Positions 26,057 through 34,429 of a stretch of 64,000 nucleotides of DNA are shown here, piece by piece; position 1 is the first letter of the stretch, and each line of letters opens with the position of its first letter. The DNA comes from Christiangramia fulva (GTDB taxonomy: Bacteria > Bacteroidota > Bacteroidia > Flavobacteriales > Flavobacteriaceae), in NCBI RefSeq assembly GCF_003024155.1, contig NZ_CP028136.1, positions 4,278,001-4,342,000 of the forward strand. The letters are read 5' to 3'. Position numbers and translations under genes: made by a program. The notes below the pieces were generated by a model that was given only the letters and a program-made list of their open reading frames with translations, was not told the DNA's origin and did not search any database.

Positions 26057-26660
26057 CTTGTAACTTTTTTAAACTGTTCTCAAAAAAATCGGTAATAAGT
26101 AATCCATGCGGATTCTTAGGAAAATTGCGATCTACCCGAACCAGGTAGCCGGTAGTAATGAGTTCATACCTATCGGTAGTACTTCCCCGGTTTACCTCGA
26201 AATGAACGACCGTGCGAAAAGCAAAAGGCGCTGCACTTAAATCCAGTTCGGATTGGATGCTGGTTACCCGCTGCACCAGGGAGTATTGAAGCAGGCGGTT
26301 ATAGACGCCATCGGCTTTTTTCTGCCGGTAGGCCTCATCTACAGAACTATTCCCAAGCCATAAGGCTTTCTCCAGGTGGGCCTCATAGTTACTGGTGCTG
26401 AGATCGTAAAAATACCGGTGAAAAAGTTCCAGGTGTGCCCGGGCTTCCACCTCCAGGTTTTCCCGCTGGTCTACCAGCGAAATAGGTACGACACTTCCAT
26501 CAGAATTCACCACAAAGGCTTTGTTCAATAGTTCTTTATAAGCCTTGCGTACCTGCACCATGGAGATCACACTGCTGCCAAAGGATATCAGAAGCACCGT
26601 AAGCACCACAAACCGGTTCAGTCTTAAGATTTTATAAATATGCATATAAGGGGTTTTCAT
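26043..26660 (-). CDS. traK: Conjugative transposon protein TraK
   Basis: 205 residues from the ATG at 26660, 10 bp after the traJ stop; an in-frame TTG 21 bp earlier is less likely. A transmembrane helix lies near the N-terminus (NRFVVLTVLLISFGSSVIS), followed by a VirB8-like periplasmic domain with LWLGNSSVDEAYRQKKADGVYNRLL and FRTVVHFEVNRGS. VirB8-type TraK is a nucleation point for the channel. Gene order K-J-I-G-F-E is conserved. Confidence 0.93.
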   Translation of the reverse strand: MKTPYMHIYKILRLNRFVVLTVLLISFGSSVISMVQVRKAYKELLNKAFVVNSDGSVVPISLVDQRENLEVEARAHLELFHRYFYDLSTSNYEAHLEKALWLGNSSVDEAYRQKKADGVYNRLLQYSLVQRVTSIQSELDLSAAPFAFRTVVHFEVNRGSTTDRYELITTGYLVRVDRNFPKNPHGLLITDFFENSLKKLQDDNQ

Positions 26661-26670
26661 AAATTTGAAT

Positions 26671-27495
26671 TTAACTGGCAAAAAGCCTGAAGGTGAAACT
26701 GATGGCCTTTTGGTATAATTTGAATTTGAGAAACACGATAAATAAGATAGAGCCCAGCTGAATGACGGGAGCCAAAATGGAGCTCTCCATCTCCTCTCCC
26801 ACCAGGTTGGGCCAAAAATCCATGTTAAGGGCCCGGTAAAGTTCGTTGATAAAAATATTTACCAGGAAAAAAGCCGGAACTACCATATAAACCGCGGCGT
26901 ACAAGCGGAAAAAACGATACCCCATTTCCCTGAATTTTTCGAAGACTGCCAGGGAAAGGACAAGCGGAAAAAACAACTGGAGCAGACCCAGCAAAAAGAA
27001 ACGTTCTGCTAGGAAAAGCGGATAGATGAACAGATCCATGATCCAAAGAAATAAGCCGATAATAAAAGCGATCACCTTCATAGGATAAAAGGGAGTGACC
27101 AGGTATTCATACAGCATACTCAATGCCTTACTACCGGCTTCCACAAGCCCCAGATCCTGCTCAATTTCCACATCCTGAAGCTGTAAGGGAATAAGTGCCG
27201 GCGCCGTATCTCTGAAATTGGATTCGATACTAACCAAAATGCCATCGAAGAATCCCAGGATTTGAGAGGAAAAGATAACCAGCAGCGTTAGGGTGAAATT
27301 TTTAATCAGATCGGCAGGCTGTAATCCCCAGGTATAGCCATCACTGGAGACCGCTCCTTCCTGGTATTTCTTTAGCAGATTGACCAGGAATAAGAGGACC
27401 GCCAGGGTTTTTACCCCGGTCAGGGTATACCTTGAAATGTCGGTTTGCTTTAGCGTTGTAAAAATGGCATCAATATATTCCAGTCCCAGTTCCAT
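26671..27495 (-). CDS. traJ: Conjugative transposon protein TraJ
   Basis: A 274-residue multi-helix inner-membrane protein (about six hydrophobic segments), VirB6-like. Family features are the N-terminal ILKQTDIS-type segment, AVLLFLVNLLKKYQEG, and PFYPMKVIAFIIGLFLWIMDLF. It would form the inner-membrane translocation pore. It is 5 bp from traI and 10 bp from traK. Confidence 0.92.
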   Translation of the reverse strand: MELGLEYIDAIFTTLKQTDISRYTLTGVKTLAVLLFLVNLLKKYQEGAVSSDGYTWGLQPADLIKNFTLTLLVIFSSQILGFFDGILVSIESNFRDTAPALIPLQLQDVEIEQDLGLVEAGSKALSMLYEYLVTPFYPMKVIAFIIGLFLWIMDLFIYPLFLAERFFLLGLLQLFFPLVLSLAVFEKFREMGYRFFRLYAAVYMVVPAFFLVNIFINELYRALNMDFWPNLVGEEMESSILAPVIQLGSILFIVFLKFKLYQKAISFTFRLFAS

Positions 27496-27500
27496 CTTCC

Positions 27501-28070
27501 TTAGTATTGAGCTGGCCGGCCGTTAATAGACTCCCTGACCTTCCGAAAATCGATGATATGCAGGTAGCGCTTTTTCTTAAGGCTGATCTCCTGGATCATT
27601 TCTCGGGAGCGCTTCCTCTGCGCCTCCAGGATTTCCAGTCGCTCGGCATCGGTCATCTCCAGATAATTACTAGTAAGCAGGTCCTGCATGAATTGCAGAT
27701 CCTGCAGGGCGGTATCCATTAGGGAATTAAAAGACTCGCTGATTACCGCTACTTCATCACCATCAATGTAGGGTGAGGAAAGAATCTCCTGTAAATCCCC
27801 CCGAACCGTATCGTAAAGTTCTTCGTAATTGGAAATGATTTCCCGTACGGTTTTCAGTTGTTGGATAATCTGACTTACCTGTTCGATCCGCTCCTTTTGT
27901 TCCTGTAGAAATTTGACCGTTTGGAGTAGCTGAGAAGTCTGTTTGGCAGATTCAATAAGCTGCTGTCCAAGAGCCAAAAAGTTGGTGTTGTCGTAGACCG
28001 GCATCCCCTGGGCACTCAGCCTGGAAAATCCCAGCACAATAACAAGGCTGAGTATCATAATTTGTTTCAT
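27501..28070 (-). CDS. traI: Conjugative transposon protein TraI (VirB5-like)
   Basis: 189 residues: signal peptide (1-20), then a long coiled-coil protein (IESAKQTSQLLQTVKFLQEQKERIEQVSQIIQQL and onwards). The pattern matches the Bacteroidetes TraI family (DUF4141), thought to be the pilus-tip-like VirB5 component; it is not a relaxase despite the name. Its start overlaps the stop of traG by 4 bp. Confidence 0.88.
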   Translation of the reverse strand: MKQIMILSLVIVLGFSRLSAQGMPVYDNTNFLALGQQLIESAKQTSQLLQTVKFLQEQKERIEQVSQIIQQLKTVREIISNYEELYDTVRGDLQEILSSPYIDGDEVAVISESFNSLMDTALQDLQFMQDLLTSNYLEMTDAERLEILEAQRKRSREMIQEISLKKKRYLHIIDFRKVRESINGRPAQY

Positions 28071-30469
28071 AGGTGTTGATTTAAAAATTGAATTATTGCT
28101 TTTTCCATAGATCCATGCTGCTCGTATAGTGCCATGATTTCCTGGTTCTCTTTTCCGTCGGTTAGGTAAGCAGCGTATACTTCCGGCGGGACTTCCAAAC
28201 GGAATATGTTGCTTTGCTTTCCGATCTTGATAAAGATTTCAGTGTATTTTCTGGGGCCAGTAAGATTATTACGGATGGAATGAAGTTGATTCAGATCGTG
28301 GGCGGTCAGGTTCAGCCGCCTGCGAAGTGCCTCATAGCCTTTTTCATTATGAAGGCTGTAGATGACCTGGGTGTTTTCCAGGATGCTGGCAGAGGCGGCT
28401 GTTTCCGGCAATTGGTTGACCGATTGGAGAATGATACCTATGGCACCGTTTTGCTTGCGGATGGCCTGGTAATAGAATTCCACGCTCTCCAGCACATTCT
28501 CAAACTTCAGTTGTTTGGCAAATTCATCGAAGAGAATAATGCCCCGCTCCGAGCGGTTCTTCCATATCGTACGCTGTACGGCCGATTTGATTAGCTTCAG
28601 CATAACAGAGAGTACCGCCCTGTTATCTTTGACTTCATCGAGTTCAAAAATGATCAGTTTTTTATCCTCCAGCCGGTAGGTTTGGTCCTCCCGGGATTCG
28701 AATAAAAAACTATAGATCCCGTTTTCTACATATTCAGAAAGTAAGTGAAGGAACTGATCAGCGTTAAAAAACTCACGCGATACGCCAAGCTTCTCCTCTA
28801 AATTCCCGGCAATCTTTTTTGTATAGAGAAAAAAACTCTCCAGGGAATGACCGGAGGGGGTTGCCCTGTAATAATTCAATAGGATCTTTTTAAGGGCAAC
28901 TTGTTGTTCTTTGGCGACCTTGAGCCCGGAGGCGGTGAGCTCGAGTAAAAAACCGGTCAAATCTTCAATCCGCTCCGGGTTCAGGTCCTGTGTGTCGGTA
29001 ATATAAAAGGGATTGATCCCCAGGTTCTTTCCTTCTTCGTATCGCAGGATCACCTGCTCCTGGGGATAAAGTAAGGCAAATTTCGAATAGCTTCCACCCA
29101 AGTCGATAATGACCAGCCTGGTTCCGTCCTCAAAAAACTGACGCAAAATATTGTTGGCAAGAAACGACTTTCCTTCTCCTGTGGGAGCGAAAATAGCAAA
29201 GTTGCGAGCCTTGATCCTTTTTTTAGCTTCATCCCAAACATCCTTTCGTACCGGGATATTTTGCAGCCGGTCATTAAAAATGATCCCGCTGGAATCATCC
29301 TGGTATGCTGTATTATTCAGCCATAAGCATAGCGCATGACGCAAATCCCCCACATAAAGATCTTCATTGGAAAACCCGGAAGAAAATCCAAAATAGCTGC
29401 TTAGAAAATACCGCTGTAGTTCGGAGCCATTTGGCTGATAGGGCTTTATATCCATATCCTTAAAAAAACCTTTCAATTGCCCCCCGATTTCAGGTAGCTG
29501 GTCTTTCTTATGGGACCAATAGAGAATATTGAATTGGCCCCGAATGATCCTTGCCTGATCATCCCGGTTGATCTCAGAGAGAATTTGCTCAATCCGTTCC
29601 AGGATTACTTTGTTCTGCGTTCCGAACCGGACACTTTTTGAAAGCTCTTCCCGTCTTTTTCCAAGCATCGATAACCAATGGGATCGGTCATCGAGATACA
29701 GAATTTGATTGACCACGTGATCATGAGGAAATTCCAGTCCAAAATTGTCGAGAAATCCCTGGTGAAAACTGATCTCTCCCATAGAAAACCGGGGATGGAT
29801 TCGACTGGTGGACACATTGCCCGAGAAACAGCGTTCGGAATTCACCGCCAATAACCCATAGGCATTCTCTCCAATCTTCAGCTCCTCCTGTTTGGCCTCA
29901 ATATCCGTATCCACTCCCTGGTGAAAGCCGTTAAAATAAGTATTTGTCAAGGCTTCTACTTCTTCTACCTTCAAGGCTGCTAATTGAATACCCCGTGTAG
30001 TATTGAGATAGGTGACAGCATCCAGAACGGCAGATTTGAAGAAGCGAATGGAATTTTCCTCCTCTATCACAGCTTGCTTTTTAATCCTGGTAAAGGGATT
30101 AATTACCGCCGCTTTATTGAAAAGACGGTTTCCGGGCCACGAGAAAAAAATGAAAGAATCATGGGTAAGATATTCCCTTCCATCAAAATAACCGGCGGTG
30201 GCCCTGGAAAGGAAAGAATCTCCCTTCAGAGTATCTCCGCGAAAACAACGTTTTAAAAAAACATCCTGCTTATGGATTACGGTTCCTGCAGGTAAGGTTT
30301 TAAAAGCCTGGTGCCAATACTCATGGATTTTTTCAAAATCAGCTTCAGACAGGGAATAAATCTCCGGTAGCTTGACCCGGTAAGCTAAACAGAAACTTCC
30401 ATTGCCAAGGAAGACGGCGTTTTCCTTCATGCCTATAACAGGATAATATGCGCGGAGGTTAATCTTCAT
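28067..30469 (-). CDS. traG: TraG-family conjugation ATPase (VirB4-like)
   Basis: 800 residues, the longest tra gene. A VirB4 N-terminal domain (residues 1-400) is followed by the ATPase domain with Walker A FAPTGEGKSFLANNIL around residue 430, Walker B in RGIILFDEFAKQL, and the downstream motif IGIILQSVNQLP. It energises assembly of the mating channel at the inner membrane. It overlaps traF upstream by 11 bp and traI by 4 bp. Confidence 0.95.
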   Translation of the reverse strand: MKINLRAYYPVIGMKENAVFLGNGSFCLAYRVKLPEIYSLSEADFEKIHEYWHQAFKTLPAGTVIHKQDVFLKRCFRGDTLKGDSFLSRATAGYFDGREYLTHDSFIFFSWPGNRLFNKAAVINPFTRIKKQAVIEEENSIRFFKSAVLDAVTYLNTTRGIQLAALKVEEVEALTNTYFNGFHQGVDTDIEAKQEELKIGENAYGLLAVNSERCFSGNVSTSRIHPRFSMGEISFHQGFLDNFGLEFPHDHVVNQILYLDDRSHWLSMLGKRREELSKSVRFGTQNKVILERIEQILSEINRDDQARIIRGQFNILYWSHKKDQLPEIGGQLKGFFKDMDIKPYQPNGSELQRYFLSSYFGFSSGFSNEDLYVGDLRHALCLWLNNTAYQDDSSGIIFNDRLQNIPVRKDVWDEAKKRIKARNFAIFAPTGEGKSFLANNILRQFFEDGTRLVIIDLGGSYSKFALLYPQEQVILRYEEGKNLGINPFYITDTQDLNPERIEDLTGFLLELTASGLKVAKEQQVALKKILLNYYRATPSGHSLESFFLYTKKIAGNLEEKLGVSREFFNADQFLHLLSEYVENGIYSFLFESREDQTYRLEDKKLIIFELDEVKDNRAVLSVMLKLIKSAVQRTIWKNRSERGIILFDEFAKQLKFENVLESVEFYYQAIRKQNGAIGIILQSVNQLPETAASASILENTQVIYSLHNEKGYEALRRRLNLTAHDLNQLHSIRNNLTGPRKYTEIFIKIGKQSNIFRLEVPPEVYAAYLTDGKENQEIMALYEQHGSMEKAIIQFLNQHL

Positions 30470-30737
30470 AACTGGCTAGTCCTAATTGTTTACACGAAAT
30501 AAAATCCGGGTACTGCCCCGGGATCCGGCTAGTGGGGAAAGCCTTAACACGAAGGAGCGCAATATACAGTAGCGTATTCCAGAGCATCATGAAAATGACC
30601 ATTCCAAACCCGAAGGAGAAAATGATCATTAGCAGGGATAGGATCACCGAACTCATAAAGATGGCAAACCGTTCGATGGATAACCCGTACAAGGTGGCCC
30701 GGCTGCGAATACTGCGATGGATGATGTAGCTTTTCAT
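30459..30737 (-). CDS. traF: Conjugative transposon protein TraF (VirB3-like)
   Basis: 92 residues with two transmembrane helices (about 20-60) and the signature of the DUF4133/TraF family: IHRSIRSRATLYGLSIERFAIF and RIPGQYPDFISC. It is the small inner-membrane partner of the VirB4 ATPase. Start and stop overlap neighbouring genes. Confidence 0.92.
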   Translation of the reverse strand: MKSYIIHRSIRSRATLYGLSIERFAIFMSSVILSLLMIIFSFGFGMVIFMMLWNTLLYIALLRVKAFPTSRIPGQYPDFISCKQLGLASYED

Positions 30738-31024
30738 TAGACTACAATTCCAATGAGATAAGTGAAAATGCCCACAACGGCGCCGGCGATCAGTACAAAA
30801 ACCAATACCCGGGTAATTCCTTTTTTCAGATCCGCATTTTCCCCGAAAAAATGACCGGCATTGAAAAGAAATCCAACCAAGAAGATAACTCCAAGGATAA
30901 TTGGAAAAACAGCTCGGATCGTGTCGGAAATATCCGCTACTGATTGTTCAATTCCGCCGATCTGAGCGAACGACGGAATTGAAATTAGGGACAAAAAAAG
31001 TGCAAATGCATGTTTGATTTTCAT
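30737..31024 (-). CDS. traE: Conjugative transposon protein TraE (VirB2-like pilin)
   Basis: 95 residues from the ATG at 31024; an upstream in-frame start is possible but would spoil the signal peptide (MKIKHAFALFLSLISIPSFAQ). Two helices follow, including VFPIILGVIFLVGFLFNAGHFF and VLVFVLIAGAVVGIFTYLIG, as in DUF4134/TraE pilin-like proteins. It is the first gene of the tra operon, behind a TAGGTTTG -7 box. Confidence 0.92.
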   Translation of the reverse strand: MKIKHAFALFLSLISIPSFAQIGGIEQSVADISDTIRAVFPIILGVIFLVGFLFNAGHFFGENADLKKGITRVLVFVLIAGAVVGIFTYLIGIVV

Positions 31025-31050
31025 GGCTAAAGGTTTGATTAAGAATGCTT

Positions 31051-31058
31051 CAAACCTA
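31051..31058 (-). promoter_or_regulatory. Candidate -7 box of the tra operon
   Basis: Minus-strand TAGGTTTG (31058-31051) matches TAnnTTTG exactly and lies 27 bp before the traE ATG. A convincing -33 TTG at the usual distance is missing, so this may need an activator. Confidence 0.45.
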
Positions 31059-31255
31059 CTCTTCCACTTCAAATCTTTTGGAAACCAGGGTATTGTTTAA
31101 CGGTTTTCCAGAGACTAGTTTTGAAGATTTGCAACAAAGCATTTAAACAACCATGAATTATACAATTGGAAAAGAAGGTTTAATAGAAATGAAGGTGGTT
31201 TGGAAGAATTTATAGAACCGAAACGAGAAAAGTTGTTGGAGAGCTACTAAATAGA

Positions 31256-31290
31256 CAAAGGGAACACTAAATGTCTTAATGTTCCCTTTG
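31256..31290. terminator. Perfect 11-bp hairpin upstream of tra operon
   Basis: CAAAGGGAACA (31256-31266)/TGTTCCCTTTG (31280-31290), 13-nt loop. It lies between the endonuclease-like gene and traE and probably separates the two transcription units; the T-tract is weak in both directions. Confidence 0.55.
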
Positions 31291-31478
31291 ATTTATCGCA
31301 GATCCAAAATAGCATTACCTATTTTGTAAAAGGGTATAATCTCAGCACCTGACGGAGCACCCCTTTGCGACTATTCAATAACCCTTTTCCTTCTTTTGTA
31401 AAAATATGTACTTAATTAGAGGCTGAGATATTTCTGATAAGGTTTAAATCAACTTTAACCATAACTCCTATTTTTCTC

Positions 31479-32597
31479 TTAAATATCAACTTTTACCCAT
31501 AAAACCGGGAAATGACTGGCCTGATCTTCCTTTTGTTTTAAAGTGGTCAAAATTTTCCATTGATTCTCCTTTACCGGCCAGATTCCCCGACGATCGATTC
31601 CACAACGCTCTATCTTTGAAAACAGCTCCGGGCTGGTCAGCACATACACTTCCTCTTTCATATTGAGTCCTCTTCCATAAGCCCCGAGGCTATAATAGTC
31701 TCCACCTCTCCCAAGATCCCTTGGTCCCTGGAACTGCGAATGCCGGGTAATCGATCTTAGATCCGTATCCTTGAGTAGCGGAGAAAGAGAATAGCAGTAA
31801 GAGACTGCAAAAAAAGTGCCCATCACAAGGATGTGTTCATTCCCCGTTGCCCGAAGTTTTTGATAGGCCCGGGCCACGGCCTGGCTTTGCCGGAATCTTT
31901 TCTGCTCTAATTCTTCTTTGGCTAAACCTTCATTGGAAAACTCAGCGGAGAGGATCCAGAAACTCTGGGATTTTCCAGTAATTCTAAAAGCCGCCACATC
32001 CTTGTCAAAAAGTAATTCGCCGGAACTATCCCGCTCCTGGTTGAGAATACCTACCGAATCCGGTTTCACGCCTTTACGTGTGAGAAGTGCCTGACCAAGA
32101 TTGCGATCATCATTACCCGGGGAAAAAACTAGTTCCTGGTAAGGCTCGATAGGGTATTTTGAAATATAATTTTCATGGAATATTTTAACGGCCGATTTGC
32201 CTTCTACCTCTTGCAATACAAGAACATCGGCATTGGTTTCCACTAAAACCTGGGCTTTATGATGTATCGAAGTGGCAGAAAGGGGGCGGTTCTCAATTTC
32301 GATCCACCCCTGCCAGTCGCTCAAATTACCTGCACGGGTTGAGATCTCATAATGCTGCGGCTTCATAGCCATGACCATACCCTTCCGGTTCAAATAGCCA
32401 TACCGGAACGGATCTTTATGTTCAAACCCAAGGAGGTAAACAAGTTCCCGGATGCGCTCATAGCGGCGACCGGATCGCGTGTTCAATAAAGTATCAAGTT
32501 CCTCTCGCCAGGAACTTAGGTTATGGCTCTTCGGTTTCTCAAGAAGATCCCGATGCCTGAAAAACAGGTTTTCAATATTGTAGAATGCTATTTTCAT
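31479..32597 (-). CDS. Endonuclease/exonuclease/phosphatase-fold protein, active site degenerate
   Basis: 372 residues from the ATG at 32597 (an earlier frame start would overlap the ATPase gene). The EEP fold is visible in MKIAFYNIENLFF, VLVLQEVEGKSAVKIF (metal Glu), ALLTRKG and SHFPVLWVKVD at the end. Catalytic positions are altered: the usual GDFN is GTFF here, and the terminal SDH is ASH. It may therefore bind rather than cut nucleic acid. It ends the regulatory/replication module of the ICE; its start lies 2 bp past the ATPase stop. Confidence 0.8.
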   Translation of the reverse strand: MKIAFYNIENLFFRHRDLLEKPKSHNLSSWREELDTLLNTRSGRRYERIRELVYLLGFEHKDPFRYGYLNRKGMVMAMKPQHYEISTRAGNLSDWQGWIEIENRPLSATSIHHKAQVLVETNADVLVLQEVEGKSAVKIFHENYISKYPIEPYQELVFSPGNDDRNLGQALLTRKGVKPDSVGILNQERDSSGELLFDKDVAAFRITGKSQSFWILSAEFSNEGLAKEELEQKRFRQSQAVARAYQKLRATGNEHILVMGTFFAVSYCYSLSPLLKDTDLRSITRHSQFQGPRDLGRGGDYYSLGAYGRGLNMKEEVYVLTSPELFSKIERCGIDRRGIWPVKENQWKILTTLKQKEDQASHFPVLWVKVDI

Positions 32598-32598
32598 G

Positions 32599-33255
32599 TT
32601 ATTTTCTTTTATCAGGTGTTTCGCTGTCAAAAGCGATGAGATTAAAAAGATGCCGCATCCGGCTTCTTACCCTGCTGCCATAACGCTCCTCTAGTTCGGC
32701 TGCATTAAGGTTTGTGGTGGCGTGGGTTTTTAATTTGCTATTCAGGAAAAGCTCATACCTGGAAAGCATGATCTCCCCTATTACATTACAATCCTTTCCG
32801 TAGTGCCTGCCCACTGGTTCCACACCCATATCGTCAAAACAGATAAAACCATTACCCCCGTAATCTTCAATAGTTTTATATCCGACATGATTGAATCCGA
32901 AGACTATATTCCGGCAGGGAATGACTTCATACTTGCGCTGGTGTGGCACTAAATGTCGTAGCAGTTTCATAAGCGTAGTTTTGCCACAGCCAACGGGGCC
33001 ACTCAATAGCAGCCCTTTATCGGGATCCAAACCATATTTCCTGCAGTTAACAGGATCGCGAATGGCATAATTACTTAGCTTATGAAGAATGCCATGATCC
33101 TCAGGATAGATCCTGAAATGACCGCCGAATAATTCCTTGCCTTTCCTTTCGAAAAACTCCAGGATCTTAGGAAAATCATAAACTGCTTTTTCTCCATCGA
33201 AGGTGCCAAGGATATACTCCACGCCACCATCTGATATTTTACAAGGGTTGATCAT
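32599..33255 (-). CDS. DnaC-like AAA+ ATPase
   Basis: 218 residues. Walker A GPVGCGKT (86-93), Walker B FICFDDMG (139-146), sensor region THATTNLNAAELEERYGSRVRSRM with the arginine finger expected in helicase loaders. The family is common in Bacteroidetes ICEs next to an excisionase-like gene, and probably loads a helicase for element replication. Its start overlaps the preceding gene by 17 bp. Confidence 0.88.
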   Translation of the reverse strand: MINPCKISDGGVEYILGTFDGEKAVYDFPKILEFFERKGKELFGGHFRIYPEDHGILHKLSNYAIRDPVNCRKYGLDPDKGLLLSGPVGCGKTTLMKLLRHLVPHQRKYEVIPCRNIVFGFNHVGYKTIEDYGGNGFICFDDMGVEPVGRHYGKDCNVIGEIMLSRYELFLNSKLKTHATTNLNAAELEERYGSRVRSRMRHLFNLIAFDSETPDKRK

Positions 33256-33883
33256 AGCGTTTGACTTTTTTTACCTTCAGATAATCTTCATCGGTCGAGG
33301 ATTTCAAAGCATGCTCCACCTTCATTTCTTGAAACCATTCTTCAAGAAGATCCTCCACATTGTCAAATGTTTCCTTTTCAGGATAATCCAACGAAACCCA
33401 TCTCAGGAATTCTTCAGGTGCGTTTTCGAGATTTTTTCTTTTAAAAAAAGCTTCAATAGCTTCTTTTTTTTCTTTCCAAAGCCTTTTAATGTTTATATGT
33501 TTATTATATATGGACAGTAGTCCCGTATGGGGACACCGGTGTCCCAATAGAAGACAAGCCTGGTCATCAGGTTGTCCCTCTAACGGAACACCTATTTTTA
33601 GGTCCAAAAGGAGCCGAACACGAGATCCTGCCATGGCATGCGAAGGCTTGTATTTTAAATATCCCCATCGGTGCATATCTTTTATACAACGGTGATAATT
33701 GGATTTTGATCCCATACAGGCATCCTTCATAACAAGTTTTCTGCTGATCGTCAACCATCTTGGAAAATGTTCTTCATTCCATTTTTTGAAAAGAGCCATA
33801 TACAGACTGATATGGGGTGGATGAAGCCGTGGATCCCGGCCAAAATGTGCTAAGACTTTGTTCAGATGAGCAATATAGTTCAT
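33239..33883 (-). CDS. Unnamed ICE protein, winged-helix-like (replication module)
   Basis: 214 residues from the ATG at 33883 (GTG six bases upstream overlaps the previous stop). The N-terminal part HISLYMALFKKWNEEHFPRWLTISRKLVMKDACMGSKSNYHRCIKDMHRWGYLKY reads like a DnaD/replication-initiator-type winged helix. The C-terminal part is charged and helical. It is found between the excisionase-like and ATPase genes in related elements (recollection). A role in starting element replication is inferred. A 16-bp palindrome (33530-33545) lies inside its coding sequence. Confidence 0.75.
   Translation of the reverse strand: MNYIAHLNKVLAHFGRDPRLHPPHISLYMALFKKWNEEHFPRWLTISRKLVMKDACMGSKSNYHRCIKDMHRWGYLKYKPSHAMAGSRVRLLLDLKIGVPLEGQPDDQACLLLGHRCPHTGLLSIYNKHINIKRLWKEKKEAIEAFFKRKNLENAPEEFLRWVSLDYPEKETFDNVEDLLEEWFQEMKVEHALKSSTDEDYLKVKKVKRYDQPL
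33530..33545. repeat. 16-bp perfect palindrome inside a coding sequence
   Basis: GGGACACCGGTGTCCC is a perfect palindrome within the winged-helix-like ICE gene. It may be a protein-binding site or chance from codon constraints. Confidence 0.45.
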
Positions 33884-33888
33884 AACCA

Positions 33889-34167
33889 CTAAAAATTATT
33901 GTGGATCTTATTGGCCGTCAAAACTTCCTGGATATCGGAGGCTTCATAGTAAATAATCCCGCCTATTTTGGTATAGGGTAATGTCCCGTTAACCCTGAAA
34001 TTCTGAAGGGTTCCTGGTGAGATCTTGAGAAGCTCCATTACTTCTGTTGACTTTAACCATTTTTTAGTGAATCCGCCATGCTGTTTATTGAACATGGCTT
34101 CGATCTCTGTAAGCATTTCTTCCTTGAATGCTTTTAGGTCATCGGTTGTAATAATACTTGTTGGCAT
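33889..34167 (-). CDS. Helix-turn-helix excisionase-family protein
   Basis: 92 residues. The C-terminal two thirds is a MerR/excisionase-like HTH_17: KKWLKSTEVMELLKISPGTLQNFRVNGTLPYTKIGGIIYYEASDIQEVL. These Xis-like proteins bend DNA for excision or act as transcription factors of the element. Its stop abuts the start of the next gene. The upstream inverted repeat (34187-34224) may be its own operator. Confidence 0.88.
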   Translation of the reverse strand: MPTSIITTDDLKAFKEEMLTEIEAMFNKQHGGFTKKWLKSTEVMELLKISPGTLQNFRVNGTLPYTKIGGIIYYEASDIQEVLTANKIHNNF

Positions 34168-34186
34168 GGTAAAACGATTTTTAAAA

Positions 34187-34224
34187 CAATCCCACCGCCT
34201 GATTCATTTTAAACGATGGGATTG
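34187..34224. promoter_or_regulatory. Inverted repeat before the excisionase-like gene
   Basis: CAATCCCA (34187-34194)/TGGGATTG (34217-34224), 8-bp perfect arms with a 22-nt spacer, 20 bp upstream of the start codon. It is either an operator or a 5'-UTR hairpin. Confidence 0.5.
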
Positions 34225-34354
34225 AAGTTGATTTGACTTTCGTTCTACAAATTTGCAGGCCAATGATTAGCTTTTTTCACAAGGGAGTTCGGAGTACGAG
34301 AAAATTTAACATTTTTCAAAAAGACGCTAAAAAGGGATCCAATTGATAGCAAAA

Positions 34355-34372
34355 ATGACCTAAAATGGTCAT
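34355..34372 (-). terminator. Hairpin and T-run after rteC
   Basis: On the minus strand ATGACC-ATTTTA-GGTCAT followed by TTTTT, 58 bp beyond the rteC stop. The stem is short; a weak terminator or operator. Confidence 0.5.
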
Positions 34373-34429
34373 CTAGAACCCGAAATTATCCTTTTATTTT
34401 AATGCCCAGATCTTTCGTAGTACGAAGAT

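Larger units (their letters stand above)
31025..31478. other. Spacer between tra operon and endonuclease-like gene
   Basis: This 454-bp spacer carries the tra promoter near its left end and the perfect hairpin at 31256-31290. No further gene was recognised. Confidence 0.5.
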
